From assembly GCF_000732325.1 (NCBI RefSeq), contig NZ_BBIW01000023.1:1-48784 (forward strand): a DNA stretch of 48,784 nucleotides, given 5' to 3'. The DNA comes from Paenibacillus sp. TCA20 (lineage in GTDB: Bacteria; Bacillota; Bacilli; Paenibacillales; Paenibacillaceae). Within the stretch, counting starts at the first letter, position 1. Each line of letters starts with the position of its first letter. The position numbers were made by a program, and so were the translations under genes. The notes beneath the pieces were generated by a model. The model searched no databases. It saw only the letters and a list, made by a program, of their open reading frames with translations, and had not been told where the DNA came from. This document shows positions 14,127 to 21,384 of the stretch, piece after piece.

Positions 14127-15806
14127 TTACATTTTTTCGGGTGCACTCACGCCGACAAGTCTGAGGCTCGTAGCAATAACTGTGCGAACCGCGCCAAGAA
14201 GAGCCAGTCTCGCTTGCGTCTGTTCTGCATCATCCGTAATGACACGCTCTGCCTTGTAATAGCTGTGGAACAGTGCAGAGAGCTCGTACACATAACGAAT
14301 AATACGGTGAGGTGCATAGCCGTTCGCTGCAACTTCAATCTCTTCTGGGAATTCACCAAGCTTGCGCAGAATGTCATATTCATGCTCTGCTGTCAGCTTG
14401 GACAGATTCACATCCCGTACAGGGTAGATTGCAATCCCTTGCTCTTCTGCCTGACGGTACACACTGCATACCCGGGCATGTGCATACTGTACGTAGAACA
14501 CCGGGTTCTCGTTACTAGTGGAGATCGCAAGATCCATATCAAAATCAAGATGAGAGTCCATGCTGCGCATCGTAAAGAAGTAGCGAATTGCGTCCACACC
14601 AACTTCGTCCATCAGATCTTCCATCGTAATAGCTTTGCCCGTACGTTTGGACATCTTCACCTTCTCGCCATTCTGGAACAAGCTTACCATTTGGGCAATG
14701 AGAACAACCAGCTTGTCAGGATCGTTGCCGAGCGCTTCCATAGCGGCCTTCATTCTTGGAATGTAGCCATGGTGGTCTGCACCCCAAATATTGATCATTG
14801 TATCGTAGCCGCGGGCATACTTGTCGCGATGATATGCAATATCCGGTGTCAAATAGGTGTATGTCCCGTCATTTTTAATAAGAACACGGTCCTTATCGTC
14901 ACCATATTTCGAAGTATGCAGCCAGGTCGCTCCGTCCTTCTCGAAGATCTCATTTCTTTCCCGCAGCTCATCAAGTGCATTCAGTACGGCTCCGTTGTCA
15001 TAAAGGGAGGTTTCGCTGAACCAATTATCGAATTCAACACGGAAGCGCCCAAGATCACGTTTGATTTTATTGAGCTCTTTCTCAAGACCATAATCTCTAA
15101 AGAACGCTGCACGGTCACCCGGATTCAGCTCAAGCAGGGAGTTCCCCTTCTCAGCAACCAGTTCTCTGGCAAAGCCGCGGATATCCTCGCCATGATAGCC
15201 ATCCTCCGGCATGTCTACTTCCTGGCCCAGCTCCTGAAGATAACGTGCCTCAATGGATTTGCTCAGGTTAAACACTTGATTACCGGCATCATTAATATAG
15301 TACTCACGGGTCACTTCATACCCTGCAAAATCAAGCACATTGCATAAAGCATCACCAACAGCTGCTCCCCGGGCATGTCCAAGGTGAAGGCTTCCGGTCG
15401 GATTCGCGCTGACGAACTCCATCTGGATTTTGCGTCCTTCGCCCATGTTTACACGTCCGTAGTCCTCACCCTGCTCATGAATGAGTTCAATAACAGGGTA
15501 CAGATAGCTCTTGCTGAGTCGGAAATTAATAAAGCCCGGTCCTGCGATCTCAGCGGACTCAATGCCAGCCTTCGACAAATCGAGATGCTCAATCATTTGT
15601 TCAGCGATCATGCGCGGATTCTTCTTGGCAATACGAGTCAGCTGCATCGCAGCATTCGTCGCGAGATCCCCGTGACTCTTGTCCTTCGGTACTTCCAGCA
15701 CGATTGCCGGTATCTCTTCCTCAGCCACAATGCCTGCTGATATTACAGCTTCTTTAATTGCGGCAGTGACTTGCTCATTAATAAGCTCTAGTGGATTGCG
15801 TGTCAT
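14127..15806 (-). CDS. argS: Arginine--tRNA ligase
   Basis: Class I aminoacyl-tRNA synthetase (559 aa) that charges tRNA-Arg. Visible are the N-terminal additional domain (about 1-115), the HIGH-type motif HLGH (141-144, in SANPTGSLHLGHARG), the KMSK-type motif KMSKR (384-388) and the C-terminal anticodon-binding domain ending ARLALLGAVRTVIATSLRLVG. The ATG follows AGGAGG with about 9-base spacing, inside the end of ywiB. It lies 3 bp after the ywiB stop, so the two genes form an operon, as in B. subtilis. No T-box leader is seen. Confidence 0.97.
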   Translation of the reverse strand: MTRNPLELINEQVTAAIKEAVISAGIVAEEEIPAIVLEVPKDKSHGDLATNAAMQLTRIAKKNPRMIAEQMIEHLDLSKAGIESAEIAGPGFINFRLSKSYLYPVIELIHEQGEDYGRVNMGEGRKIQMEFVSANPTGSLHLGHARGAAVGDALCNVLDFAGYEVTREYYINDAGNQVFNLSKSIEARYLQELGQEVDMPEDGYHGEDIRGFARELVAEKGNSLLELNPGDRAAFFRDYGLEKELNKIKRDLGRFRVEFDNWFSETSLYDNGAVLNALDELRERNEIFEKDGATWLHTSKYGDDKDRVLIKNDGTYTYLTPDIAYHRDKYARGYDTMINIWGADHHGYIPRMKAAMEALGNDPDKLVVLIAQMVSLFQNGEKVKMSKRTGKAITMEDLMDEVGVDAIRYFFTMRSMDSHLDFDMDLAISTSNENPVFYVQYAHARVCSVYRQAEEQGIAIYPVRDVNLSKLTAEHEYDILRKLGEFPEEIEVAANGYAPHRIIRYVYELSALFHSYYKAERVITDDAEQTQARLALLGAVRTVIATSLRLVGVSAPEKM

Positions 15807-15809
15807 GAA

Positions 15810-16229
15810 TTAAAGTTCCTCCTGTATTTCCATACTGATATCAAAACGTCCTGATTTCTCTTCAAACATATATAGATCATAGCGAAAAGCAAGCTTGGCC
15901 GACATTCCTGCCGTGCGGATCTCAAGCTTCTTCGTATCTGTAGACAAAGCAAACGAAGTGTAGGGTGATTTATAGAACCCGGGCAGCCGTTGTCCCAGCT
16001 CAAAGTTCTGCTCTGATTCCACTCCGCCATGGCGGATCAGCTTCAAGCTGTGCGCTGTGACCTTAATTGTATTTCGAATCCTGCTCCCCCCGGGAACCTG
16101 CTCTTCTTCTTCATATCGTACATAGAGGGCGCTGCCTTTCCTGATCGCCTCTCCGGTAAATGTCTGTATAACCTTCTCGCCGTCAGCCATACTGTAAATA
16201 TGAACCTTGACGGGATTCCATCCTGACAT
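15810..16229 (-). CDS. ywiB: DUF1934 family protein (YwiB-like)
   Basis: A 139-aa cytoplasmic protein of the DUF1934 family, which has a calycin-like beta-barrel fold and no established function. The pattern of alternating beta strands (VKVHIYSMADGEKVIQ, SALYVRYEEEE, KLEIRTAG) and its position immediately upstream of argS both match B. subtilis YwiB. The ribosome binding site (GGGG, then ATG at 16229) is modest. The gene ends 3 bp before argS and supplies the argS ribosome binding site. Confidence 0.85.
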   Translation of the reverse strand: MSGWNPVKVHIYSMADGEKVIQTFTGEAIRKGSALYVRYEEEEQVPGGSRIRNTIKVTAHSLKLIRHGGVESEQNFELGQRLPGFYKSPYTSFALSTDTKKLEIRTAGMSAKLAFRYDLYMFEEKSGRFDISMEIQEEL

Positions 16230-16368
16230 GATTCTATCGTCCCCTATCTACCTTAAAAAGCGTTCCTTTCGCTTCTTTCCTTAGTTCATTCTATAGATTT
16301 TGGTCATGTTGTTCAAATCAAAATCCTGCCTATCTATCTAAATGATGCCGTAAAACGTTAGCTCGCAT

Positions 16369-16429
16369 ACAAAAGCACCCCAGCAGCCCTGATCATATCT
16401 TCTTCAATCAGGGGATGAAAGGGTGCTTC
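16369..16429 (-). terminator. terminator after speB
   Basis: On the minus strand an outer stem AAGCACCC/GGGTGCTT and an inner stem CCCTGAT/ATCAGGG form a two-part hairpin followed by TTTTGT. It ends the speE-speB operon about 33 bp after speB. Confidence 0.8.
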
Positions 16430-16461
16430 ACAAACCTTAAGCTGTGTAATATTGTACAAAC

Positions 16462-17331
16462 CTACTTGACGAAGCCAAGCAGCATTTCACGGATCAGCTT
16501 GGATGCAACGATTGGCGTCTGCTGCGTTGGATCATAGATCGGCGCCACTTCAACGACGTCAAATCCCACGACATTCACACTCGATCTTGCAATCGCATGA
16601 ACAGCCTCAAGCAATTCCTTGGATGTAATTCCGCCGGCTTCTGCTGTTCCTGTGCCTGGAGCTGCGGAAGGGTCAAGCACGTCGATATCAATCGTCACGT
16701 AAACCGGACGACTGCCCATGGACGGCAATGCTTCCTTCATGGGAGCTGCCACTTCAAATGGATAGAAGTTAATGTTCTCACGTGCATAGGCAAACTCTTC
16801 TCTCGAACCGGAACGGATACCGAATTGATAGATGTTCTTGCCTCCCATCAATTCTGCCGCTTTGCGAATTGGAGTCGAGTGGGACAACGGCTCACCTTCA
16901 TACTGCTCACGAAGATCGGCATGGGCATCAATATGAATAATCGCAAGATCAGGATATTTCTTGTACATTGCTTCAAGTACTGGCCAAGTGACCAGATGCT
17001 CTCCGCCCAGACCAACGGGAATCTTACCGTCAGCCAAGAGACCTTCCACATACTCCCGGATGATATCCAGGCTGCGGCCTGCATTACCGAATGGCAGCAG
17101 CAAATCGCCTGCATCGAAATACTTCAGATCCACAATGCTTCTATCCAAGTAAGGACTGTATTCTTCAAGTCCTACAGAAGCCTGGCGAATATGTGCCGGA
17201 CCGAAACGCGAGCCCGGGCGGAAGCTGACGGTGTAATCCATCGGCATGCCGTAGATCACGGCTTTGGCATTCTCATAATCCTCGGAGCTGCAAATAAATA
17301 CATTTCCAGAGTATGCTTGATCAATTTTCAT
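16462..17331 (-). CDS. speB: Agmatinase
   Basis: Manganese ureohydrolase (289 aa) that hydrolyses agmatine to putrescine and urea. The metal ligands of the arginase family are all visible: H112 (GGEH), D135, H137 and D139 (DAHAD), D215 and D217 (DIDVLD). The substrate-loop and the C-terminal FDVVEVAP motif are also typical. The ATG follows AAGGAG at about 12 bases. It is the second gene of speE-speB, so the putrescine product and the enzyme using it are co-expressed. Confidence 0.95.
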   Translation of the reverse strand: MKIDQAYSGNVFICSSEDYENAKAVIYGMPMDYTVSFRPGSRFGPAHIRQASVGLEEYSPYLDRSIVDLKYFDAGDLLLPFGNAGRSLDIIREYVEGLLADGKIPVGLGGEHLVTWPVLEAMYKKYPDLAIIHIDAHADLREQYEGEPLSHSTPIRKAAELMGGKNIYQFGIRSGSREEFAYARENINFYPFEVAAPMKEALPSMGSRPVYVTIDIDVLDPSAAPGTGTAEAGGITSKELLEAVHAIARSSVNVVGFDVVEVAPIYDPTQQTPIVASKLIREMLLGFVK

Positions 17332-17347
17332 ATTAAGCTAATTCTCC

Positions 17348-18175
17348 TTATTTAATCAGATCTTCCACGAACTTTGGCAGCACAAACGCTGCCTTGTGAA
17401 GACGCGGAGTATAATATTTAGTATCGATTTCTGGAATTGCTGACTCGTCTACCTCAAGGGGATCATACTTCTTGCTTCCCATAGTAAACGTCCACAGACC
17501 GCTTGGATAGGTTGGAATATTCGCTCCATATACACGAACGATCGGGAACACTTCCTTCACATCCTTGTTCACACTCTGAATCAGCTCAGCCTTAAACCAA
17601 GGGTTGTCTGTCTGAGCAACAAAGATTCCTTCTTCCTTCAATGCTTCATAAATTCCTTGGTAAAAGCCGCGTGTAAACAGATTGGCTGCAGGGCCTACCG
17701 GCTCTGTGGAATCGACCATGATAACATCATAAGCATTTTTGTGTTCATGAATGTGCATAAAACCGTCCCCTACGAGCACTTCGACACGAGCATCCTCCAG
17801 CTTGCCTGCAATGCTTGGCAAATATTTTTTGGAATACTCGATTACTTTGCCATCAATATCAACCAGAACCGCCTTTTTCACTTGAGGGTGCTTGAGCACT
17901 TCACGGATGACTCCGCCGTCACCGCCGCCAACCACAAGGACATGCTCAGGGTTAGGATGCGTATATAGTACCGGATGCGCAACCATCTCATGGTATACGA
18001 ATTCGTCTTTTTCTGTCGTCATTACCATACCATCAAGGAGCAGCATGTTGCCGAACTCCTCGGTTTTGACCATAGCCAGATCTTGAAATTCCGTCTGCTC
18101 ATTCACATAAGTTTCGTGAATCTTCATTGTAATGCCGAAATTCTCGGTTTGTTTCTCCGTAAACCACAATTCCAT
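17348..18175 (-). CDS. speE: Spermidine synthase
   Basis: Transfers an aminopropyl group from decarboxylated S-adenosylmethionine to putrescine, giving spermidine. It has 275 aa, an N-terminal beta domain and a Rossmann methyltransferase-like core with GGGDGG (83-88), followed by DSTEPVGP around 155. The frame is open upstream by 22 codons, but the ATG at 18173-18175 has GAGAAGG seven bases before it and begins ELWFTEKQT, as the B. subtilis protein does. speE and speB are 16 bp apart. Confidence 0.96.
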   Translation of the reverse strand: MELWFTEKQTENFGITMKIHETYVNEQTEFQDLAMVKTEEFGNMLLLDGMVMTTEKDEFVYHEMVAHPVLYTHPNPEHVLVVGGGDGGVIREVLKHPQVKKAVLVDIDGKVIEYSKKYLPSIAGKLEDARVEVLVGDGFMHIHEHKNAYDVIMVDSTEPVGPAANLFTRGFYQGIYEALKEEGIFVAQTDNPWFKAELIQSVNKDVKEVFPIVRVYGANIPTYPSGLWTFTMGSKKYDPLEVDESAIPEIDTKYYTPRLHKAAFVLPKFVEDLIK

Positions 18176-18323
18176 CGTTATTACCTTCTCTCGATTAGAA
18201 TAAGTGTTCAGCCGGCAGCCTTCACCTGGATTTCTATCCACACAGCATATACAAGCGAATAGGAGCTTCAGATTTTCCGTCTATATTGTACTAAACCCAT
18301 GGCACAAATTGACGCACTTTTGC

Positions 18324-18353
18324 ATTATACGTTAAATCTGAAATCGCTGTAAA
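18324..18353 (-). promoter_or_regulatory. speE-speB promoter
   Basis: On the minus strand -35 TTTACA (18348-18353) and consensus -10 TATAAT (18324-18329) are separated by 18 bp, giving a leader of about 140 nt before speE. Confidence 0.65.
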
Positions 18354-18385
18354 GATACTGTTCTATGGCGTTATTTTAGGAGAGC

Positions 18386-18814
18386 TCACTCATGCTTGGT
18401 CTGATTTCGGTTCGGCTCCGGCTCAAGCGAATCCACCGAAACCTCCTCGTTCTCGAGGAGCTGTCGCTTCTTCCCTTTTAGAGCTTTTGCCAGCTCATCC
18501 AGCGCACTTCCCTTCCATAAGGGAACATCGGTACGATAGGCAGCACGACCATTCAAATGCCCTGCAACAGGAGCCGTCAAAAAAACAAACAGAATGCCAA
18601 GCAGCAGCCTTGCACTCACATAGCCGTCATATACAATAAAAAACAAAAAACTGCCGGATAGAATGCACAAAATGCCAAGCGTATTACTCTTTGTTGCTGC
18701 GTGCGCTCGGAGGTATACATCTGGAAGCCGGATGAGTCCGTAGGCACTCAGCACACTCAGAACCGCACCAAACAAGACAAGGAGCCCAACGATTACACTA
18801 AAGATCATCGTCAT
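18386..18814 (-). CDS. mrpG: Na+/H+ antiporter subunit G (MrpG/MnhG)
   Basis: Small hydrophobic subunit (142 aa) of the multi-subunit Mrp antiporter. Three membrane segments (about 4-26, 38-60, 63-85) and the family signature GLIRLPDVYLRAHAATKSNTLG (partly listed here) are followed by an acidic, hydrophilic C-terminus longer than in B. subtilis MrpG. The start ATGACG at 18814 lies inside mrpF, overlapping it by 17 bp; a second ATG two codons later is also possible. It is last in the operon, and no strong terminator follows before speE. Confidence 0.9.
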   Translation of the reverse strand: MTMIFSVIVGLLVLFGAVLSVLSAYGLIRLPDVYLRAHAATKSNTLGILCILSGSFLFFIVYDGYVSARLLLGILFVFLTAPVAGHLNGRAAYRTDVPLWKGSALDELAKALKGKKRQLLENEEVSVDSLEPEPNRNQTKHE

Positions 18815-19082
18815 TTTCGAGTACGAGCCCCCTTTCAATAAATCTGGCAAAGGCAACGGTACTGATAAACGCCAAGATGCCAATTAAGAGGATGATATCC
18901 ACATAGGCTTGGGTATGAAGCAGCATAGACAATACCGCTACACTTCCAATCAAGTGAATACCTATCGTGTCGAGTGCCGTAATCCGATCAGCCATGGAGG
19001 GTCCCTTCAGAACCCGGTACAGACACCCGAGAATGGCGATACCCAGCAGCAACAGCGAAATGCTAAGAACGACAGTCAGCAT
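18798..19082 (-). CDS. mrpF: Na+/H+ antiporter subunit F (MrpF/MnhF)
   Basis: A 94-aa membrane subunit of the Mrp complex with three hydrophobic helices (about 1-22, 37-57, 60-82) and the family motif GPSMADRITALDTIG in the first loop. MrpF has been linked to bile salt and Na+ efflux in B. subtilis. Its ATG lies one base upstream of the mrpE stop region (shared coordinate 19082), with GGAGGTG upstream. The overlap on both sides indicates tight translational coupling. Confidence 0.93.
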   Translation of the reverse strand: MLTVVLSISLLLLGIAILGCLYRVLKGPSMADRITALDTIGIHLIGSVAVLSMLLHTQAYVDIILLIGILAFISTVAFARFIERGLVLENDDDL

Positions 19083-19558
19083 TATCTTGTCACCTCCATA
19101 ATCGCTTTCTCAAACGTATTCTTGATACCCTCTGCAATCTTATCTTCGTCCGGGATATGAAACGCATGAATGTATATGGTTCTCTTGTTCCTGGAAATCT
19201 CAAGCGGCATCGTGCCTGGCGTCAGTGAGATGAACAGAAACAGCAGCATAATCTCGAATTCGGAGCGAAGATCCGTCTCATATTTAAAAATCCCTGGCGA
19301 AATGTCGAGCTTCGGCTTCACAATATGGGAAATAACTTCAAACGAAGAACGAAACAGCTCCACAATGAGCAGCTTAATCAGCTTCAAGGTAGACCATAGC
19401 TTTTTTAAATAGAAGGGCTCGGGAAAGAATCGCCGAAATGCAAAAATGATCAGTAAGCCAAGGGTGTATCCGACAAAGAAGCTTGCTCCGCTCCATGAAT
19501 GATTGAGCAGCATCCAGAGAAAAGCGATGAGTAGATTGAGAATAATCTGCCTGGACAT
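19082..19558 (-). CDS. mrpE: Na+/H+ antiporter subunit E (MrpE/MnhE)
   Basis: A 158-aa subunit with two N-terminal membrane helices (about 5-40), a helix near 55-75 and a cytoplasmic domain with the family signature LTPGTMPLEI near 115. In Mrp complexes E is needed for full antiport rate but not for assembly. GAAGGGG precedes the start. It begins 4 bp after mrpD. Confidence 0.92.
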   Translation of the reverse strand: MSRQIILNLLIAFLWMLLNHSWSGASFFVGYTLGLLIIFAFRRFFPEPFYLKKLWSTLKLIKLLIVELFRSSFEVISHIVKPKLDISPGIFKYETDLRSEFEIMLLFLFISLTPGTMPLEISRNKRTIYIHAFHIPDEDKIAEGIKNTFEKAIMEVTR

Positions 19559-19562
19559 TCCA

Positions 19563-21047
19563 TCACCACCCCTTCAGGACCTTATTGACATACAGGCTAG
19601 GATCAATCAGGACATGTGCCGCCGTCGAAAAAGAAGGATACAGTGCCTCTGCAAACAGTCCCATGCCGATTACAATAACAAACAGCCCTCCTGCCGGAAT
19701 AAGCATCCGGTTAATTGAATAGTGAGGCTCGTCTGTATGGATGGTCTGTCCCTTTCCCCAGAAAGCATAGATGAAGATCCGCAGAAGCGAATACAGCATC
19801 AGGAAGCTGGCGATCACCGCAATGGTGGTCAGCCCATACAGCCCCGCGGCGATGCCCCCTTCAAACAGCATCAGCTTGCCTGGAAATCCGCTTAGCGGAG
19901 GAACACCTGCCAAGGCAAGTGCGGCCACGAAGAACATCCAGCCGAGCAGCGGGTAGCTGCGGATGAGCCCGCCCATGTTGTTCAGACTTGCAGTCCCGGC
20001 AGCAGCAATTAAGGCTCCGCCCAGCAAGAACAAGAGTGTTTTGATAATCATGTCGTGCAATAGATAGAACATCAGTCCTTCAAGCGCGAGCTTGTTATCT
20101 GCTGCCATCCCAAAGGCCACAAAGCCTACCCCTGCAACGACGTTATACACTAGAATCTTATTTACATTCTTATAGGCAATAGCGCCGATTACCCCCAGTA
20201 TCATCGTAGCGCCAGCCATCCAGCCAATGATCTGACGGGTAAATTCAGGATCGTGATAGAACACAAGCGTGAACATCCGCACAATGGCGTATAAACCCAC
20301 CTTCGTTAGAAGACCGGCAAACAGAGCGGTTACGATGGCTGGCGGGGCTGCATAAGATCCGGATAACCAGAAGAACAAGAACAATCCGGCTTTTATGCTG
20401 AAGATAAGCAGGAACAAGACCGAGATGACTCCCAAAATACCATCCTGTCCTACCTCAGCCACTCTCACCGATAAGTGAGCCATGTTGACGGTTCCTACAA
20501 CGGAATACAGGTAACCTATGCCAACGACAAAGAAGGAGGAGGATACCATATTGATAAGCACATATTTTAACGACTCCATCAGCTGTCTTTCCGTATTCCC
20601 CAGCACCAGCAGTGCATAAGAAGAAATGAGCATCAGCTCAAAGCAAACGAATAGATTGAACAGATCTCCGGTTAAGAAGGAGCCGTTGACACCAGCCATC
20701 AGAAATTGAAAGAACACGTAAAAGTGATATTTCTCTCTCTCTTCTGTGAGACTTCTAAATGCATAGAAGATGCAAGCCACCGCAATAATGGAGGCTACGA
20801 GCACAAGCAGAGAGGCGAGAGTATCCGCTACAAACACGATGCCATAAGGCGCTGCCCATCCTCCCATATTGAGCAGCTGGAGGCCCGAAACGGATACTTG
20901 TGCGAACAACAGGATCGCAATGCCAAGTGCAATGACAGTACCAATCCCGCTGATCCAGCGCTGTATTCTGACCGACTTCATAAACAGAATAAGAAGAATC
21001 CCTGTCAGAACAGGGATGAAGATCGGCAGAACAACGAGGTTATTCAT
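19563..21047 (-). CDS. mrpD: Na+/H+ antiporter subunit D (MrpD/MnhD)
   Basis: A 494-aa protein with about 14 membrane helices, related to complex I subunits NuoM/NuoN and believed to form one of the proton channels of Mrp. Typical motifs are present: the conserved glutamate helix FVCFELMLISSYALL near 130, the lysine helix FSIKAGLFLFFWL near 220 with SGSYAAPPAIVTALFAGLLTKVG after it, and LAGVPPLSGFPGKLML near 385. It overlaps mrpC by 8 bp; AAGGGG precedes its ATG. Confidence 0.95.
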   Translation of the reverse strand: MNNLVVLPIFIPVLTGILLILFMKSVRIQRWISGIGTVIALGIAILLFAQVSVSGLQLLNMGGWAAPYGIVFVADTLASLLVLVASIIAVACIFYAFRSLTEEREKYHFYVFFQFLMAGVNGSFLTGDLFNLFVCFELMLISSYALLVLGNTERQLMESLKYVLINMVSSSFFVVGIGYLYSVVGTVNMAHLSVRVAEVGQDGILGVISVLFLLIFSIKAGLFLFFWLSGSYAAPPAIVTALFAGLLTKVGLYAIVRMFTLVFYHDPEFTRQIIGWMAGATMILGVIGAIAYKNVNKILVYNVVAGVGFVAFGMAADNKLALEGLMFYLLHDMIIKTLLFLLGGALIAAAGTASLNNMGGLIRSYPLLGWMFFVAALALAGVPPLSGFPGKLMLFEGGIAAGLYGLTTIAVIASFLMLYSLLRIFIYAFWGKGQTIHTDEPHYSINRMLIPAGGLFVIVIGMGLFAEALYPSFSTAAHVLIDPSLYVNKVLKGW

Positions 21048-21384
21048 ATTTCGGCCCCCTTACTTCCTCCATATCGTCGGTCTTCAGTTTGAGATACGAA
21101 CGATAAGCCAGCACGAAGAAGAAGGACAGCAGTCCAAAGTTAATGACAATCGAAGTCAGGATCAGTGCCTGTGGAAGAGGGTCCACATATTGCTCGGCGT
21201 TCTCTCCCAGCAGCGGAGGTGCTCCTGTCTTCAGACGAGCCATTGTCATAAGCAATAGATGCACTCCATGTGACAGGATGGATATCCCTAGCACAAGCCG
21301 CAGCAAGCTTCGAGACAGTATCAGGTATACTCCTACGGCAAATAGAATACCTACTGTAACGCTCATTATAATTTCCATCGTCAT
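21040..21384 (-). CDS. mrpC: Na+/H+ antiporter subunit C (MrpC/MnhC)
   Basis: A 114-aa subunit with three helices (about 6-26, 30-50, 72-94), homologous to complex I subunit NuoK. The conserved loop PLPQALILTSIVI is visible near 70. Its ATG overlaps the mrpA stop (ATGA), so translation is coupled; an in-frame ATG two codons later has better spacing from GGGGAGG and may be the true start. Confidence 0.93.
   Translation of the reverse strand: MTMEIIMSVTVGILFAVGVYLILSRSLLRLVLGISILSHGVHLLLMTMARLKTGAPPLLGENAEQYVDPLPQALILTSIVINFGLLSFFFVLAYRSYLKLKTDDMEEVRGPKYE

Noticed and set aside
14022..15347. 441-aa plus-strand frame over argS
   Set aside because: Antisense to conserved argS codons; composition rich in His and Cys and no family resemblance.
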